Source of the DNA: Mermis nigrescens
Taxonomy: Eukaryota; Nematoda; Enoplea; Mermithida; Mermithidae
Reading direction: 5' to 3'
DNA: 64,000 nucleotides
NCBI GenBank assembly: GCA_036768485.1
Contig: JAVLUZ010000223.1
Location: 4,605,893 to 4,669,892, forward strand
Both the position numbers and the translations under genes were made by a program. The notes beneath the pieces are model-generated. The model was not told the DNA's origin. It saw only the letters and a list, made by a program, of their open reading frames with translations, and searched no databases. Shown in pieces: positions 11,599 through 23,000 of this stretch. Position 1 is the first letter of the stretch. Each line of letters starts with the position of its first letter.

Positions 11599-11646
11599 CA
11601 TTATTAATATTATTATTATTAATAATATTATTATTATTATTTTCAT
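11421..11646. repeat. ATT trinucleotide microsatellite
   Basis: About 225 bp of ATT repeats with a few ATC interruptions. It creates a spurious poly-Ile ORF. Confidence 0.95.
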
Positions 11647-12086
11647 ATTATTATTTTTTTTAACGTTATGAATTTTCTAAGAAGCTTGCTAATTCTTGCT
11701 GACTAGCTCTCAAACATTTCTTAACATTCTCTGCGTTGTTCTGTCATGCGGCATACATTCGACAATTATTTATTCAATTATGCTATTTAAAACGGAAATA
11801 ATAACGAACGAAGAATGCCATATGCAACTGAAAAGATATAAATTTTGATACGAGTACTCGTAAAGAGGTCCGAAAGCACAGGTAAAAAATGAGTTTTTAA
11901 AGAGTCCTACGGAAACCCTGATGAAACCCTCGAAACACGAACTCTCGCAACCCGTAGCTCATTCATTACTCGTAATTCGTAGTCATGACTCATAAGTCGG
12001 AACTCGTAAAAACATAGTGAAACCTGATTTTTTCGTAAAACGGAACTCGTAGGACTTCCAGGACTCGTACACTTGTGGTGAAACCG

Positions 12087-12919
12087 AGCCCAGAAGGAAT
12101 GATTTCATGCGAAAGTGAGCAAAAAAGGATAAAAATTGAATTTTCAAAAATGCACAAAATAAACCCAGAAGTTATGAGCTAGAGACGCGCTCTTTCGCAT
12201 TTTAAGCTCAGCTCAACTCGATGTAGGAACAATTAAGATTTTAACATTAGGTTGTGACCTAATCAAAATTCGACTGATACTAGACAAACTAAGTTATGCA
12301 CTAGCCAGGAAACAATTCTTAAAACATATACGTTTAAAAGATTTTTTCTTCCAAGTTTTTGCATTGTGCAATGACGAGATGCAAAATTGTCGAAAAAGTT
12401 CGTACGAAGCCCAGAAATTTCAGGAACGGATTAACCTATAAAATTAGCCTCCCTGAACAATTTAGTGCACATTACCTCTTTAATGCAGGAGCCTAAGATA
12501 GATTCTAAAAAACTTGTGACTTTGGTGCTTTCTAAATTGTAAGAGAGAATTGAATTCACGCTTTTGTGACCAAATTTGTTTATAGACTCATTTCCACGTA
12601 CCTCGCCAGCCATTTGTCACTGAATAATCTTATTCGTTCTCATTTTCAAAAAGAACATCCCTTATACAGGGTCTCCAAGGCTGTACTGCAAACCATAGGT
12701 GCACAGCATGGCCGCTCCGAGGGGGTCAAATTGCGTGTTTTGTCAGCCAAAAAAGACGTCAAAAACTGGTATGATAGCGTAAAACGTTCACAGTTTCTGG
12801 TCAATTTCATGTATTTTCAGAGTAGATTGTCTATTTTCAATAATTAATAACCTTCATTTTGCCTTATTTTCACAGAACATTCCCCATGTTCCCTTCCATC
12901 CTATGGGTCTAGTCTAGAC
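12087..12919. other. Downstream of the K2P gene, no gene recognised
   Basis: No supported coding region. A 53-bp plus-strand segment near 12488 has AG and GT at its edges but no homology. Some of this may be 3' UTR of the minus-strand channel gene; no minus-strand poly(A) signal was found with confidence. Confidence 0.35.
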
Positions 12920-13306
12920 CATGTACAATATGGGAATTATAGAAAAAATCAGGCTAAAGAAATTTTTTAAAGTGCTTTCTTCGGCCTCACGATTGGTACA
13001 CGTCAAAAACACGGTTTTGACGTTTTGGACGATGCTTGTCCTTTCTAGAGCATAAAAACATAAAAAATCTCGAAAAATTTAAAAAAATTGAATAAAGCGA
13101 AGAATATTAGTCAGAAAATGTGCTAATGGCGCGAAGAGCCGAAACTTTGAGACTTTTGAGCAAAAATAATTTAAAAGGCTTAAAAAGACACACTTTTTAC
13201 AATTTTCACGAAAAATCGACAATTCTGGGGCGCAGCAATTTTACGGGGGTCAGTTTCTATTTTTAAGGGGGGGATACAAACCTTCTAACCACCCAGAACA
13301 CATATG
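12920..13306. mobile_element. hAT-like MITE, family B
   Basis: Family B is about 390-430 bp, with ends like CATACATGTACAGCATGGG and ACACATCTGG and a conserved interior with AAAAACACCGTTTTTGACG. Here GTCTAGAC precedes the element and occurs again 7 bp beyond its right end, so the exact right boundary is uncertain. Confidence 0.65.
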
Positions 13307-13405
13307 GTCTCAAGTCTAGACCCTAGAGCCCTCACCCACACGCATATCTGCCGTGCATTCTGCGCGTGCCTAATACCGGGTTGATAAATTCCTATTCAAG
13401 TTTTT

Positions 13406-14075
13406 TCATCGAATTAAACGCGCTGTCATTCCACGATGACCATCATCGTCATCCTTGCTATTGCAACAATCGTATTTTGTACGAGTTCCGTCGGCAAGTT
13501 CCAAGGACGAAAATCGACCGTGACAATACTTGCAACAGAACGAGGCGGCGTTCGCGACGGCAGCCAAGTCGCGCGACGCCAACGACGACGACGCGGACGA
13601 CCAGCCGTCCGAATTTTCGTCTATATACCGTATTCGCCTAATATCCATAGGTACATAAGGTATCAAGTGTTTAGCGAACAGGAAATTTTGCAGCGCGAGC
13701 GACGAATCGGCGACGAAACGCTTGCTCCACGGGTTGCGACTGCGACTGGCGCTCAACCAGCCGACGACGGCGGCGGCGGCGGCCGCAGCGTCGCCGTCGC
13801 GCCCTCCAGCGGCCGCCCGCGAATGCGACACCAGCTGGGCGTACAACTCGCTGACGTAGACGACTTTGCCGCCGACGATCGCCAGCGTTCGCCGGGCGTC
13901 GCCGATTTTTCGTCCGACGTAATGAATCTTTTGCACGTAATGAACGCCGACCAAATCGATGCACATCGTCGTTATTACCAGCCCCAATACGATGTAAATT
14001 AGGATGAGGTATATGACCGAAGCGTTTTTCGACGGCACTAAATCGCCGAAACCGATCGTCGTCATTGTTATGAAA
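13406..14075 (-). CDS. K2P channel exon 7 (filter 2, TM4, C-tail, stop)
   Basis: 670 bp; acceptor CCGCTGTCCAG at 14076. It encodes TIGFGDLVP, TM4 and the tail, with stop TGA at 13406-13408. The tail has Ala and Ser runs and a CCKYCHG motif. It is far more GC-rich than the rest of the window (GCC, GTC, TCG codons), which opens long spurious ORFs on the other strand. Confidence 0.92.
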
Positions 14076-17000
14076 CTGGACAGCGGAAATACGTAATTTT
14101 GAAGAAAATTTGAAGAATGAATGTGTAAAGAAATCAATGCAACCAGGGGCAGATTGGTTGGATAAAGGGATGAAGAGATAAAGAATGGAAATGTAAATCG
14201 CGATGATTTTTGACCGTTAGTGATTATTATAATTTCTCAAGTTTGGATAATATCTCTGAGTGACGTTTATTTACTTTTTTGGCGACCTGGAAGCCATTTT
14301 TGCTTCTGAAATAGGTTTCAAAGCATTCTCAAGGGCCGAAACAGCTATTTCGACATAGATTTCTTCTATTTTCGAGCAAAACCTTAAAATTTTTCGACGT
14401 TTCGCATCAAATGCTACAAATATAGGAAACCGAGCAGTAAATTAAGCGTCTAAACTTCCTTCCGCCTGAAGTTCGTAAATTTCCCGGCGCTTCACGTCGG
14501 ATTTCCGCTGAAGTCAAAGAAACTTAATGATTTTTGGACCACATTTGTCGGAAATTTCAAAGTTTTTTTGAAAAAAAAACATTGCGTCAAAAGTGATTTT
14601 AAATAAAAGTAGACGATATAAAACTCCAAAAAACGCTATTTCGTATGTTGAATAGCAAATTTTTGGACCAACTCCTGACTGTTTTTGAAAAAGTTTGGGT
14701 ACCGCCCGCTTAGGAAAATCGTAGAACCGTCACTGAATGGAACAAAACCATTTTTGAGCCAAAAATGTTTAAAAGGGCACGCGTTTCGCAACTTTTATCA
14801 ACTTTTATAAAAAATCGACCATTCTGGAGGGTCGCAGCAATTTCGCGGGAAGAGAGGGGTCAGTTGCCATTCTGAGGGAGAGATCAAAACAACCCCGACC
14901 CCCAGGAACACGTCTGGTCAAGAGGAGACCTGTAGAAAGCAAAAATTACATTTTTGAGCCATGGTCAAAAGAAAAATTTTTTTACTTCATATTAAATTTA
15001 TAGCTATGTAAAGAAAATCTACTGTTTGAATAGTGAGCAACGGATTGTTGAGTACCCTTCCTTTTCGACTGCAGGAAATCTAGAAATTTACCTTAACAAG
15101 TTGATTTAACAAAAGAGAAAATATACTCGTACAATTTGACAAATATTTTGACAGCCGTATGCGAGCCGAAATCGAGTATTTTAGTATTAGACAAAATTAT
15201 AGGGAAACAAAATTCGGTACAAAAAACGACGAAAAAAGTTTTATTTTACATAACAAGATATTAGATTTCTATTTGATTTCAAAGGGACGACTCCATTAAT
15301 CCTGAATAAGGGCGAGACAACTAGCTCGTTTTTTCACAAATCACGATTGAAAATGTGTGTCATGAGGAAAAGCAAACGATTTTGTTTTAATTTGTAAAAT
15401 ACATAATTGAAATTTAAATTTGAATTGATTGAATTTGATAGAATTTGATAAAACCGTTTAATACAATTGCTTAACTCAGCACGAAATCCACATAATAAGC
15501 TGAATACAACTTAAGTTGGAAAAGTGAAAAATCTTTTAAAATTACATATACTCGTAGCTTGCCTACTATTTTAAAATATAATACATCGAAGTAAACCGAG
15601 ATTCACTATACAATCAGATAATCATCGATGTGGGGAAGAGAAGAACGGAGCGCTATATGTACATTCAACAGCATATGTACATACACATAATATCAAAATT
15701 TGATAAATTTATCTTCAAGAGAAAATAAGCTGAATTTTTCAGGGATTTAAATTTACGGCCAAATTTACCGAATTTAGCATAAGCATTGTCTAACAGCAAA
15801 CAATACTCAAAAAGCATTACTATTAGCTTAAATTTTCAATTTTCCGGCAGCAAAGTATGATGAACTTTACGTAATTGACCCGTCACGATAGTAGTAATGG
15901 CTGGCAGCCTGGGGGGCAACGCTGTAGGATAGCCTATGTTATAACATAGGCGATGACGTAAAAATCTGCTCCCTGAGGTAAGCTGAGGGAGCAACGTTAA
16001 AGTATATAGAGTATTTGGATGGGAAAGGAGGGGTGTGTAAGGGGAGGGGGCTCCCGCCGCGCCGCCTGTTATAGCATGGTCTATCTTGCAGTGTTGTTCC
16101 TCAGGTTGCATGGTCGACCTGGGGGTGGTGTCAATGAATTTTTCGCCAAAAAAAGCATAAAAACTAAATTTCAATCATTTTTCCGATTTCCGTACTTTTC
16201 GCCTTATTTTATCTAGAAATTTTCCTTGCTGAGATGCCCCCCGTGCATGTCTTGTATGTATTATTTACTGTTCGAAGAAAGCACGTACACAACAATACGA
16301 ATATCACGAATAAATAAGTGTTTGCTTCATCTGCCGGTAATTCAGTAGAACATTAATCGCGAAAAGTTACTAAAATTACAGTAAAAATGAACGAGGCAGC
16401 CATATAGATCAGCGAATATATCGAATATGCTGCAAATATGATCTGTTTCGTTTGATAAAGAGAAATACGATATGACAAATCGTCGCAGGTTGGACATGAA
16501 AAATTCGCAGTAATTTCAAGTGTTTTTTAAGCTCTCATCCGTAGATGCATGGCATGGCGGCTTTAGGGTCAGCCCTAAGTCTCAAAAATAGGCATAAATT
16601 GACAGTCATTGCAGCAAAAAAATTTTAATTTTCATCAATTCACAGGAACTTTTCCATTTAGGTCCCCTCCCATAGGTGTTCGTCTCGTCTCCTCTCATTT
16701 GCATGGGTCTGCATACTACAGAGAACTTTGCCGTTTAAAAAATAATTATTAATATTTTTTGTCAAGTTGCGAAATATTTTTGTCACGTTGCGAAATTTTT
16801 TTGTCAAGTTGTGAAAATTTTTTGTCAAGTTGTGAAATTTTTTTGTCAAGTTGTGAAAATTTTTTGTCAAGTTGTGAAATATTTTTGTCAAGTTGTGAAA
16901 ATTTTTGTCAAGTTGTGAAATATTTTTACGTGCTTAAGCATAGTACTTTTGTCAAGTTGTGAAATATTTTTGTCACGTTGTGGAAATTTTTTGTCAAGTT

Positions 17001-20000
17001 GTGAAAATTTTTTGTCAAGTTGTGAAAATTTTTTGACAAGTTGTGAAATATTTTTGTCAAGTTGTGAAAATTTTTTTTGTCACGTTGTGAAATATTTTTG
17101 TCAAGTTGTGAAAATTTTTGTCAAGTTGTGAAATTTTTTTGTCAAGTTGTGAAAATTTTTTGTCAAGTTGTGGAAATTGTTTGTCAAGTCGTGAAATATT
17201 TTTGTCAAGTTGTGAAATATTTTTGTCACGTTGTGAAATATTTTTGTCAAGTTGTGAAAATTTTTTGTCAAGTTGTTGAAATTTTTTGTCAAGTTGTGGA
17301 AATTTTTTGTCATGTTGTGAAATATTTTTGTCAAAATTTTTATATTTTGCTGAAAGTATGCAGTTTTACGAGTTTTTTGCTAAAATAATAGGAATTCATC
17401 CATAAGACAAAATAGAGAATATATAGATGAAAAATATGAGTTTTAAGCACTCAATTCTGGTGTCTCAGCTTGATCAAAAGCTGTTTACACCTTGAAAAAT
17501 TAAAATTGCTTCAATTCTGCGTCATGAATGCAGGTTTACTGCATCCATGACCCCAGCTGGCATGACGTGGACGTATGAATGTTGCGGCATTATTGACCGC
17601 ACATTTCAAATAAAATTCACGTAACTCACCGAAAAATTCCTATAACTGCAAACAATTTCTCAGAAAGTATTAATTTGTATATTTTTCTATCGCTTTCTTT
17701 TAGGGGCTAGGCACCATTAAGGTCAAAAATTGCCTTAAAAACGATGGTATGGCGAAAAAACACCATTTTTCAACGTTTCTCATCGAGCACTATTCGTTGG
17801 CATCAAAAAATTAGGAAATAAACAAGAAAATTAAAATTGAATTCTGGGGGTATTTTGGTCTCGGAGGGGGGTTGCATACCCCAACCCCCACGCCTAAGTG
17901 TGCTAGGCAGCCAAAACAAGACTTAGTATCAGTATTAGTCATCCGTCAGAGCACTACAAGAAATTTCAGTATGTTACGTCATATTTTGCAATTTGCGCGC
18001 AATGATGACTCATCGCAAACTCGTTCTGGAACGGGTTTGCAAGTTGTTCCGGAACGGCTTACAGAGCACTCTGACTATAAATAGGCCAAGCAGAGCTAGC
18101 GAGCTCATTCTTCTCAAGAACTATGGCGGCACATTTCGAACTTCCGGCTTTCAACAATCTATTGGCGGTGGTCGAGTCGAGAATATGGGTCGGAAACGAG
18201 CGACTAATTGGCGTTATACTACGAAAAATCTTGGAGTATGGCAGAATAGGCGTTCGGAACGCGATTACGGCGCAATTTTGGGCGACAATTGTTGAAGACG
18301 GGTCGTCACAGGAATTACGAGAGCCGGTCATTAATCGTCAAACGCTTCAAAAGCTCGTCGATAGCCGATTATGGGTCGGCGAAGAAAAGATCATTTCGTT
18401 TATTTTCCAAGAATTCATCAAATTATCGAAAGCGGACAGAACCAATTTCGGATCGCCCGATTTCTGGGACGTTATTTTCGGCGAAGAAGAAGGAGCGCAA
18501 GTCGGCTGGGGACGAGAAGCGAATGATTATTACGTTGTCGGCGAAATGTTCAGGACGAGAGTGAAACGATTTAACTCTGAGGCCCGGGGCTACAACCTAC
18601 GTTTCCTACGCGTTGAGGAGCTCCGCGGTTTTGGCGGATTCCTCCAGTCCGTTTTAAACAGCGCGTTGGAAAGGATTTTAGACGGTTGTAGCCCCGACGA
18701 TTTGGTCGGAGTCGAGCTAATTCACCCTAGTCTGGACCGGCACGTAATAATTCCTTTCGTCCCTAGACAATTTATGAACGCCGATCGGATTTTAAGCGTC
18801 GCAGAACGGGTCAATCAATCAAGAAAGGATTTTTCATTCGATGAGGTAATCAGTTTAAATGTTATTATCGTTAACGCCCCCATGGGTGGCCGCGGAACAG
18901 AGCGTAAGAAAATTTCGAAAACGAGAATCGTAAATTGGGACACTTGGTTTCAAAGGCATTGTGGGAACGGGGGTGTTTTATACAAATCCAAAACACTGAT
19001 AAATTATGTTTAGCCAGGGCTATAGTCACGGGAAAAGCTAAATTAGACAACCACCCTCAATGGAATACGATTAGGAGGGGAGATAAGAGGAGAGGGACGT
19101 TACAGAAACGTTTAGCTGAAAATTTAATGGTCGAAGCGGGGCTAGGGGAGCATAGGGCACTCTGCGGGATTGAAGAAGTTCGTAAAATTCAGACCGTTTT
19201 ATCACCCACATATCAATTAAAAGTTTATTCTCGAGATTTTAACGATTCGTTAATTTTCGCAGGCCCCACGGCCGAAAAAATTATACATTTGTACCACCAC
19301 CACAATCATTTTGATTTAATAACTCGAGTCCCCGCATTTTTTGGTTCTGTATATTATTGTGAAACCTGTGATAAACCGTATTCGAATACTGAGCGACACG
19401 AATGTAATAAGGGCGAATGTAGATGTTGTGATTCGTCTCCTGAATGTACATTTGTAAATTGGCAATTATGTAACGAATGTAATCGATGGTTCGTGAGCGA
19501 ATCATGTTTTGACAAGCATAAAGTAGGAAAACCGTCAAAAACTAACGATCAGACTCGTCTTTCACTCTGTCAGACTCTAAAACGTTGTAAATCTTGTAAT
19601 CAATTAATAAGCAGCAAATACGGTAAAAATCATAAATGTAATCAGTTTTTCTGTAAAACGTGTAATTGTAATGTAGATCGAGACAATCATCAATGTTATA
19701 TGAAACCTATAGACAAGAATTCCGAACCAAAACGAAAACCTTTCTTTATATTTTTTGATTTTGAAACTCGTCAGGATGTAGAAATTGGGGAAAACAAGTA
19801 CGGGAAAATTTTCAAGCACGAGCCAAATTGTTGTATAGCTCATCGCGTTTGTGAAAAATGTATAGATACAGATTTTTGTCAGAACTGTGGCAAATATACG
19901 TTTTTAGGCGATAAATGTTTAGAAAATTTTTGTAAATGGTTATTTAGCGAGCAGCATCGGGGCGCCACAGTTTTAGCCCATAACGCTCGCGGTTTCGATT

Positions 20001-23000
20001 CTCAATTTTTACTCGAATATTTACACGAAAATTGTACAGTTTTACCTAAAATCGTAACGCGCGGTCTCGAAGTCATAATGTTGGAAGTGGGGGTGTTCGG
20101 GTTATCGATTCGTTAAATTTCCTACCCATGCCCCTTTCTTCTCTCCCAAAAACTTTCGGGATTCCAGAGCTGAAGAAGGGGTACTTCCCACATCTTTTCA
20201 ACACAAAAAACAACCAAAATTATATCGGCCCCTACCCGATTCCGAACACTACTCACCCAACACTATGAAAGACGAGGCGCGCGAGGAATTTTTCAAATGG
20301 TACGAAACTGAAAAAGCAAAAAACGAACCCTTCGATTTACAGAAAGAGCTTGTAGAATATTGTAATTCCGATGTAGATATTTTAAGACGTTGTTGTTTAA
20401 AGTTTCGTCAAATTTTTATTGACGAAACGGGCGTCGATCCTTTTCTAGTCAGTTTAACAATAGCTTCGGCCTGTAATCACGTTTTTCGTAAAAATTTTCT
20501 CAAACCAGAACGTATTGGCATTGTTCCAGCTCACGGGTACCGGTCTCAAGAAAATCAATCGATAATAGCATTAAAATGGTTAAAATGGCTTTCGGAAACT
20601 CAAAACATTCGTATTAGGCATAAATTAAACGGGGGCGAGGTAAAAATTGGACGGTTTAAAGTCGACGGGATCTCGGGGAACACAATCTATGAATTCAACG
20701 GTTGTTACTATCACGGGTGTACAAAATGTAATATTGTAAATAGAAATCAGAAAACTCTAGATAATCGGACGTTCGAGGAAGCATATCAGGCTACTGTAGA
20801 TAGACGTAAAGCGTTAGAAAATTCGGGTTATACAGTTGTAGAAAAATGGGAATGTGAACTGAAGCGAGAGCTTGAACAAAATGTGAATATGAAACGTTTT
20901 TTCGATTCTGTAAATTTTGTTACTCCGTTATCGCCGAGAGAAGCATTTTACGGCGGTCGTACAAACGCTGTAAAGTTGTATCATGAATGTAAAGAAGGCG
21001 AAAAAATTTCTTATACAGATGTATGTAGTTTATATCCTTGGGTATGTAAAACGGGCGAATTTCCTTTAAAACACCCTGTAATTATCACTGAAAATTTTGT
21101 TTCGTTGTATGATAAACCATATAATGGTATTATTAAATGTACAGTCGTCCCCCTCGGGGTTTGTACCACCCAGTCTTACCTTTCCGACACGATGGCAAAT
21201 TATTATTCCCCTCTGCCGGTGTCACGCGGTAAAGTATCCGGCATCGTAGTTCCGGCCGGACACTTTAAGATCCCGTAAAGTGTCCGGGTCCGTCTTAAAG
21301 TGTCCGGCCTATGTTTGTGTAGCGTAATGTCATTTAGGAATGCTCTTGCTGGTTAAGATAATGAAACAATTAAGCACAGACGATTTATTGCTGCACTGCA
21401 TGATTTTTCGAATGATGCAAAATTAGGTACCAAGACAAATTTTTATTTACAGCGAATTGACAAAGTAACTAAGTGAAACGAAATAAAGAGAAGCAGGTGA
21501 TGTGACGTAAAAATGCTGATATATATAGACACAGGGCCATATTTTCAGGGGCGGTGGCGCCCAGCCCAGCCCCTCGTGGCCGAAAAATTATTGAAAGGTG
21601 AAGACAATGTGCAAAAAATTGGAAAATTGCATGTCTGACGTGAAATCCTTAGAAATTCGGCGCTTTGCGGAATATGTGGAGTATTTCCTATAATTCTGGC
21701 TCACACTTTACTATGAGACTGTAATAGATAACGGCCAAATATTTTAAATGAACTTCAGAATATTTATGCATCAGAAGCAACCAAAAAGTCATACGATTTT
21801 TGATCATAACAAGTGGTCAAAGGTCACAGCATTGCATTGTGCGTAAACAATAGTCAGTTTATTGTTGAATAAGTACATACATGCATATGCAACTTCGCTA
21901 CTGTTACGAAAAATAAGAACAACATGGCCCGGACACTTTACGGCAAGGCCGGACACTTTACTGCTCATCGTAATGTGTCCGCCGGACACTTTGCCGCATC
22001 GTAAAGTGTCCGGCCGGACACTTTACCGCCCGGACACTTAACGACGCTACACCGGACCTGTGTTTTTGAGAAGCAGGACGTCTGTGAGCATTCAGACGAA
22101 TAAAGATCAATCACAGGCGCCTGGGTTTCCCTAGAACTGTACAAAGCAATCGATAAAGGCTATACAGTAACAAAAATCCACAAAGTTTGGCACTATACAG
22201 AAATCGAAAAATACGACCCAACGACCAAAGAGGGAGGGGCTTTTCACAGAATATATCAACACGTTCCTACGATTAAAGCAGCAGGCGGACGGATGGCCAA
22301 AGGGATGTACATCGGAAGAAGAAAAAGATGAATATATTAGGCGATACGAGGAAGTCGAGGGTATAAGATTAGACAGGCAGAAAATTGAGAAAAACTCAGG
22401 CATGCGCGCTTTAGCTAAACTTATGTTAAATTCTTTTTGGGGAAAATTCGGTCAGCGCTAACAATTTATCTCAGGTCGAATATTTTACCGAGCCGGAAAA
22501 ATTTGTAAAGTTAATGTTCGATCCTACGAAAAAGTTAGCACTGTACAGTTTTTAGGCGAGCGCATGTGCATGTACAACTTATGTCGTAGAAGACAAATTC
22601 TTAGAAACGTTAAATAACACATATCCGGTAATAGCATCTTATGTAACAGCTCAAGCTAGACTTAAATTGTACTCTTATTTAGAAAAATTAGACACGCGCG
22701 TAATTTATTTCGACACCGATTCAATTATTTATTTAACTCGGAAAAATGATAATTACACGGTTCCGATAGGCCGTTACTTGGGCGATATGACCGACGAGCT
22801 TAGCGGTTATGGGGATGGGGCTTACATTTGTGAATTCGTAGCGGGAGGGCCAAAAATTACACGTACAGGGTTACTACTGACGGGAAAAATATTGTAAATC
22901 AGACTCATAAAATTCGGGGTTCCGTTTGACATTCAACACTAGAAAAGAAATCGATTTCGACATAATGAAACAAATGGTTATCGGTTTCTGTTCAGGGAAC

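Larger units (their letters stand above)
7267..12086. mobile_element. Possible outer element enclosing a nest of hAT insertions
   Basis: The left end reads AGTTTCACCACAAAGT and the right end, inverted, reads CGGTTTCACCACAAGT. Both ends continue into sequence rich in the degenerate words ACGAGTTACGGG / CTCGTAACTCG. The 8-bp flanks do not match well, so this outer element is only tentative. Inside it are the hAT at 7296-10192, two family A MITEs and an ATT microsatellite. Confidence 0.4.

Noticed and set aside
11407..11646. Poly-isoleucine ORFs here and at 27427-27729
   Set aside because: They are translations of ATT/AAT microsatellites.
12431..12613. 60-codon minus ORF and a plus-strand mini-exon near 12488-12550
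   Set aside because: AG/GT at the edges occur by chance at this length; no neighbouring exon fits.
13436..14002. 188-codon plus-strand ORF and other ORFs opposite K2P exon 7
   Set aside because: They are antisense shadows of a GC-rich exon; the translation is low complexity (Arg/Gly) with no domain, while the minus frame is a clear channel.
16658..17388. Long ORFs translating as repeated TKNFHNL or SSCEIFL
   Set aside because: They arise because the Polinton array has a 21-bp period; both strands and several frames stay open equally.
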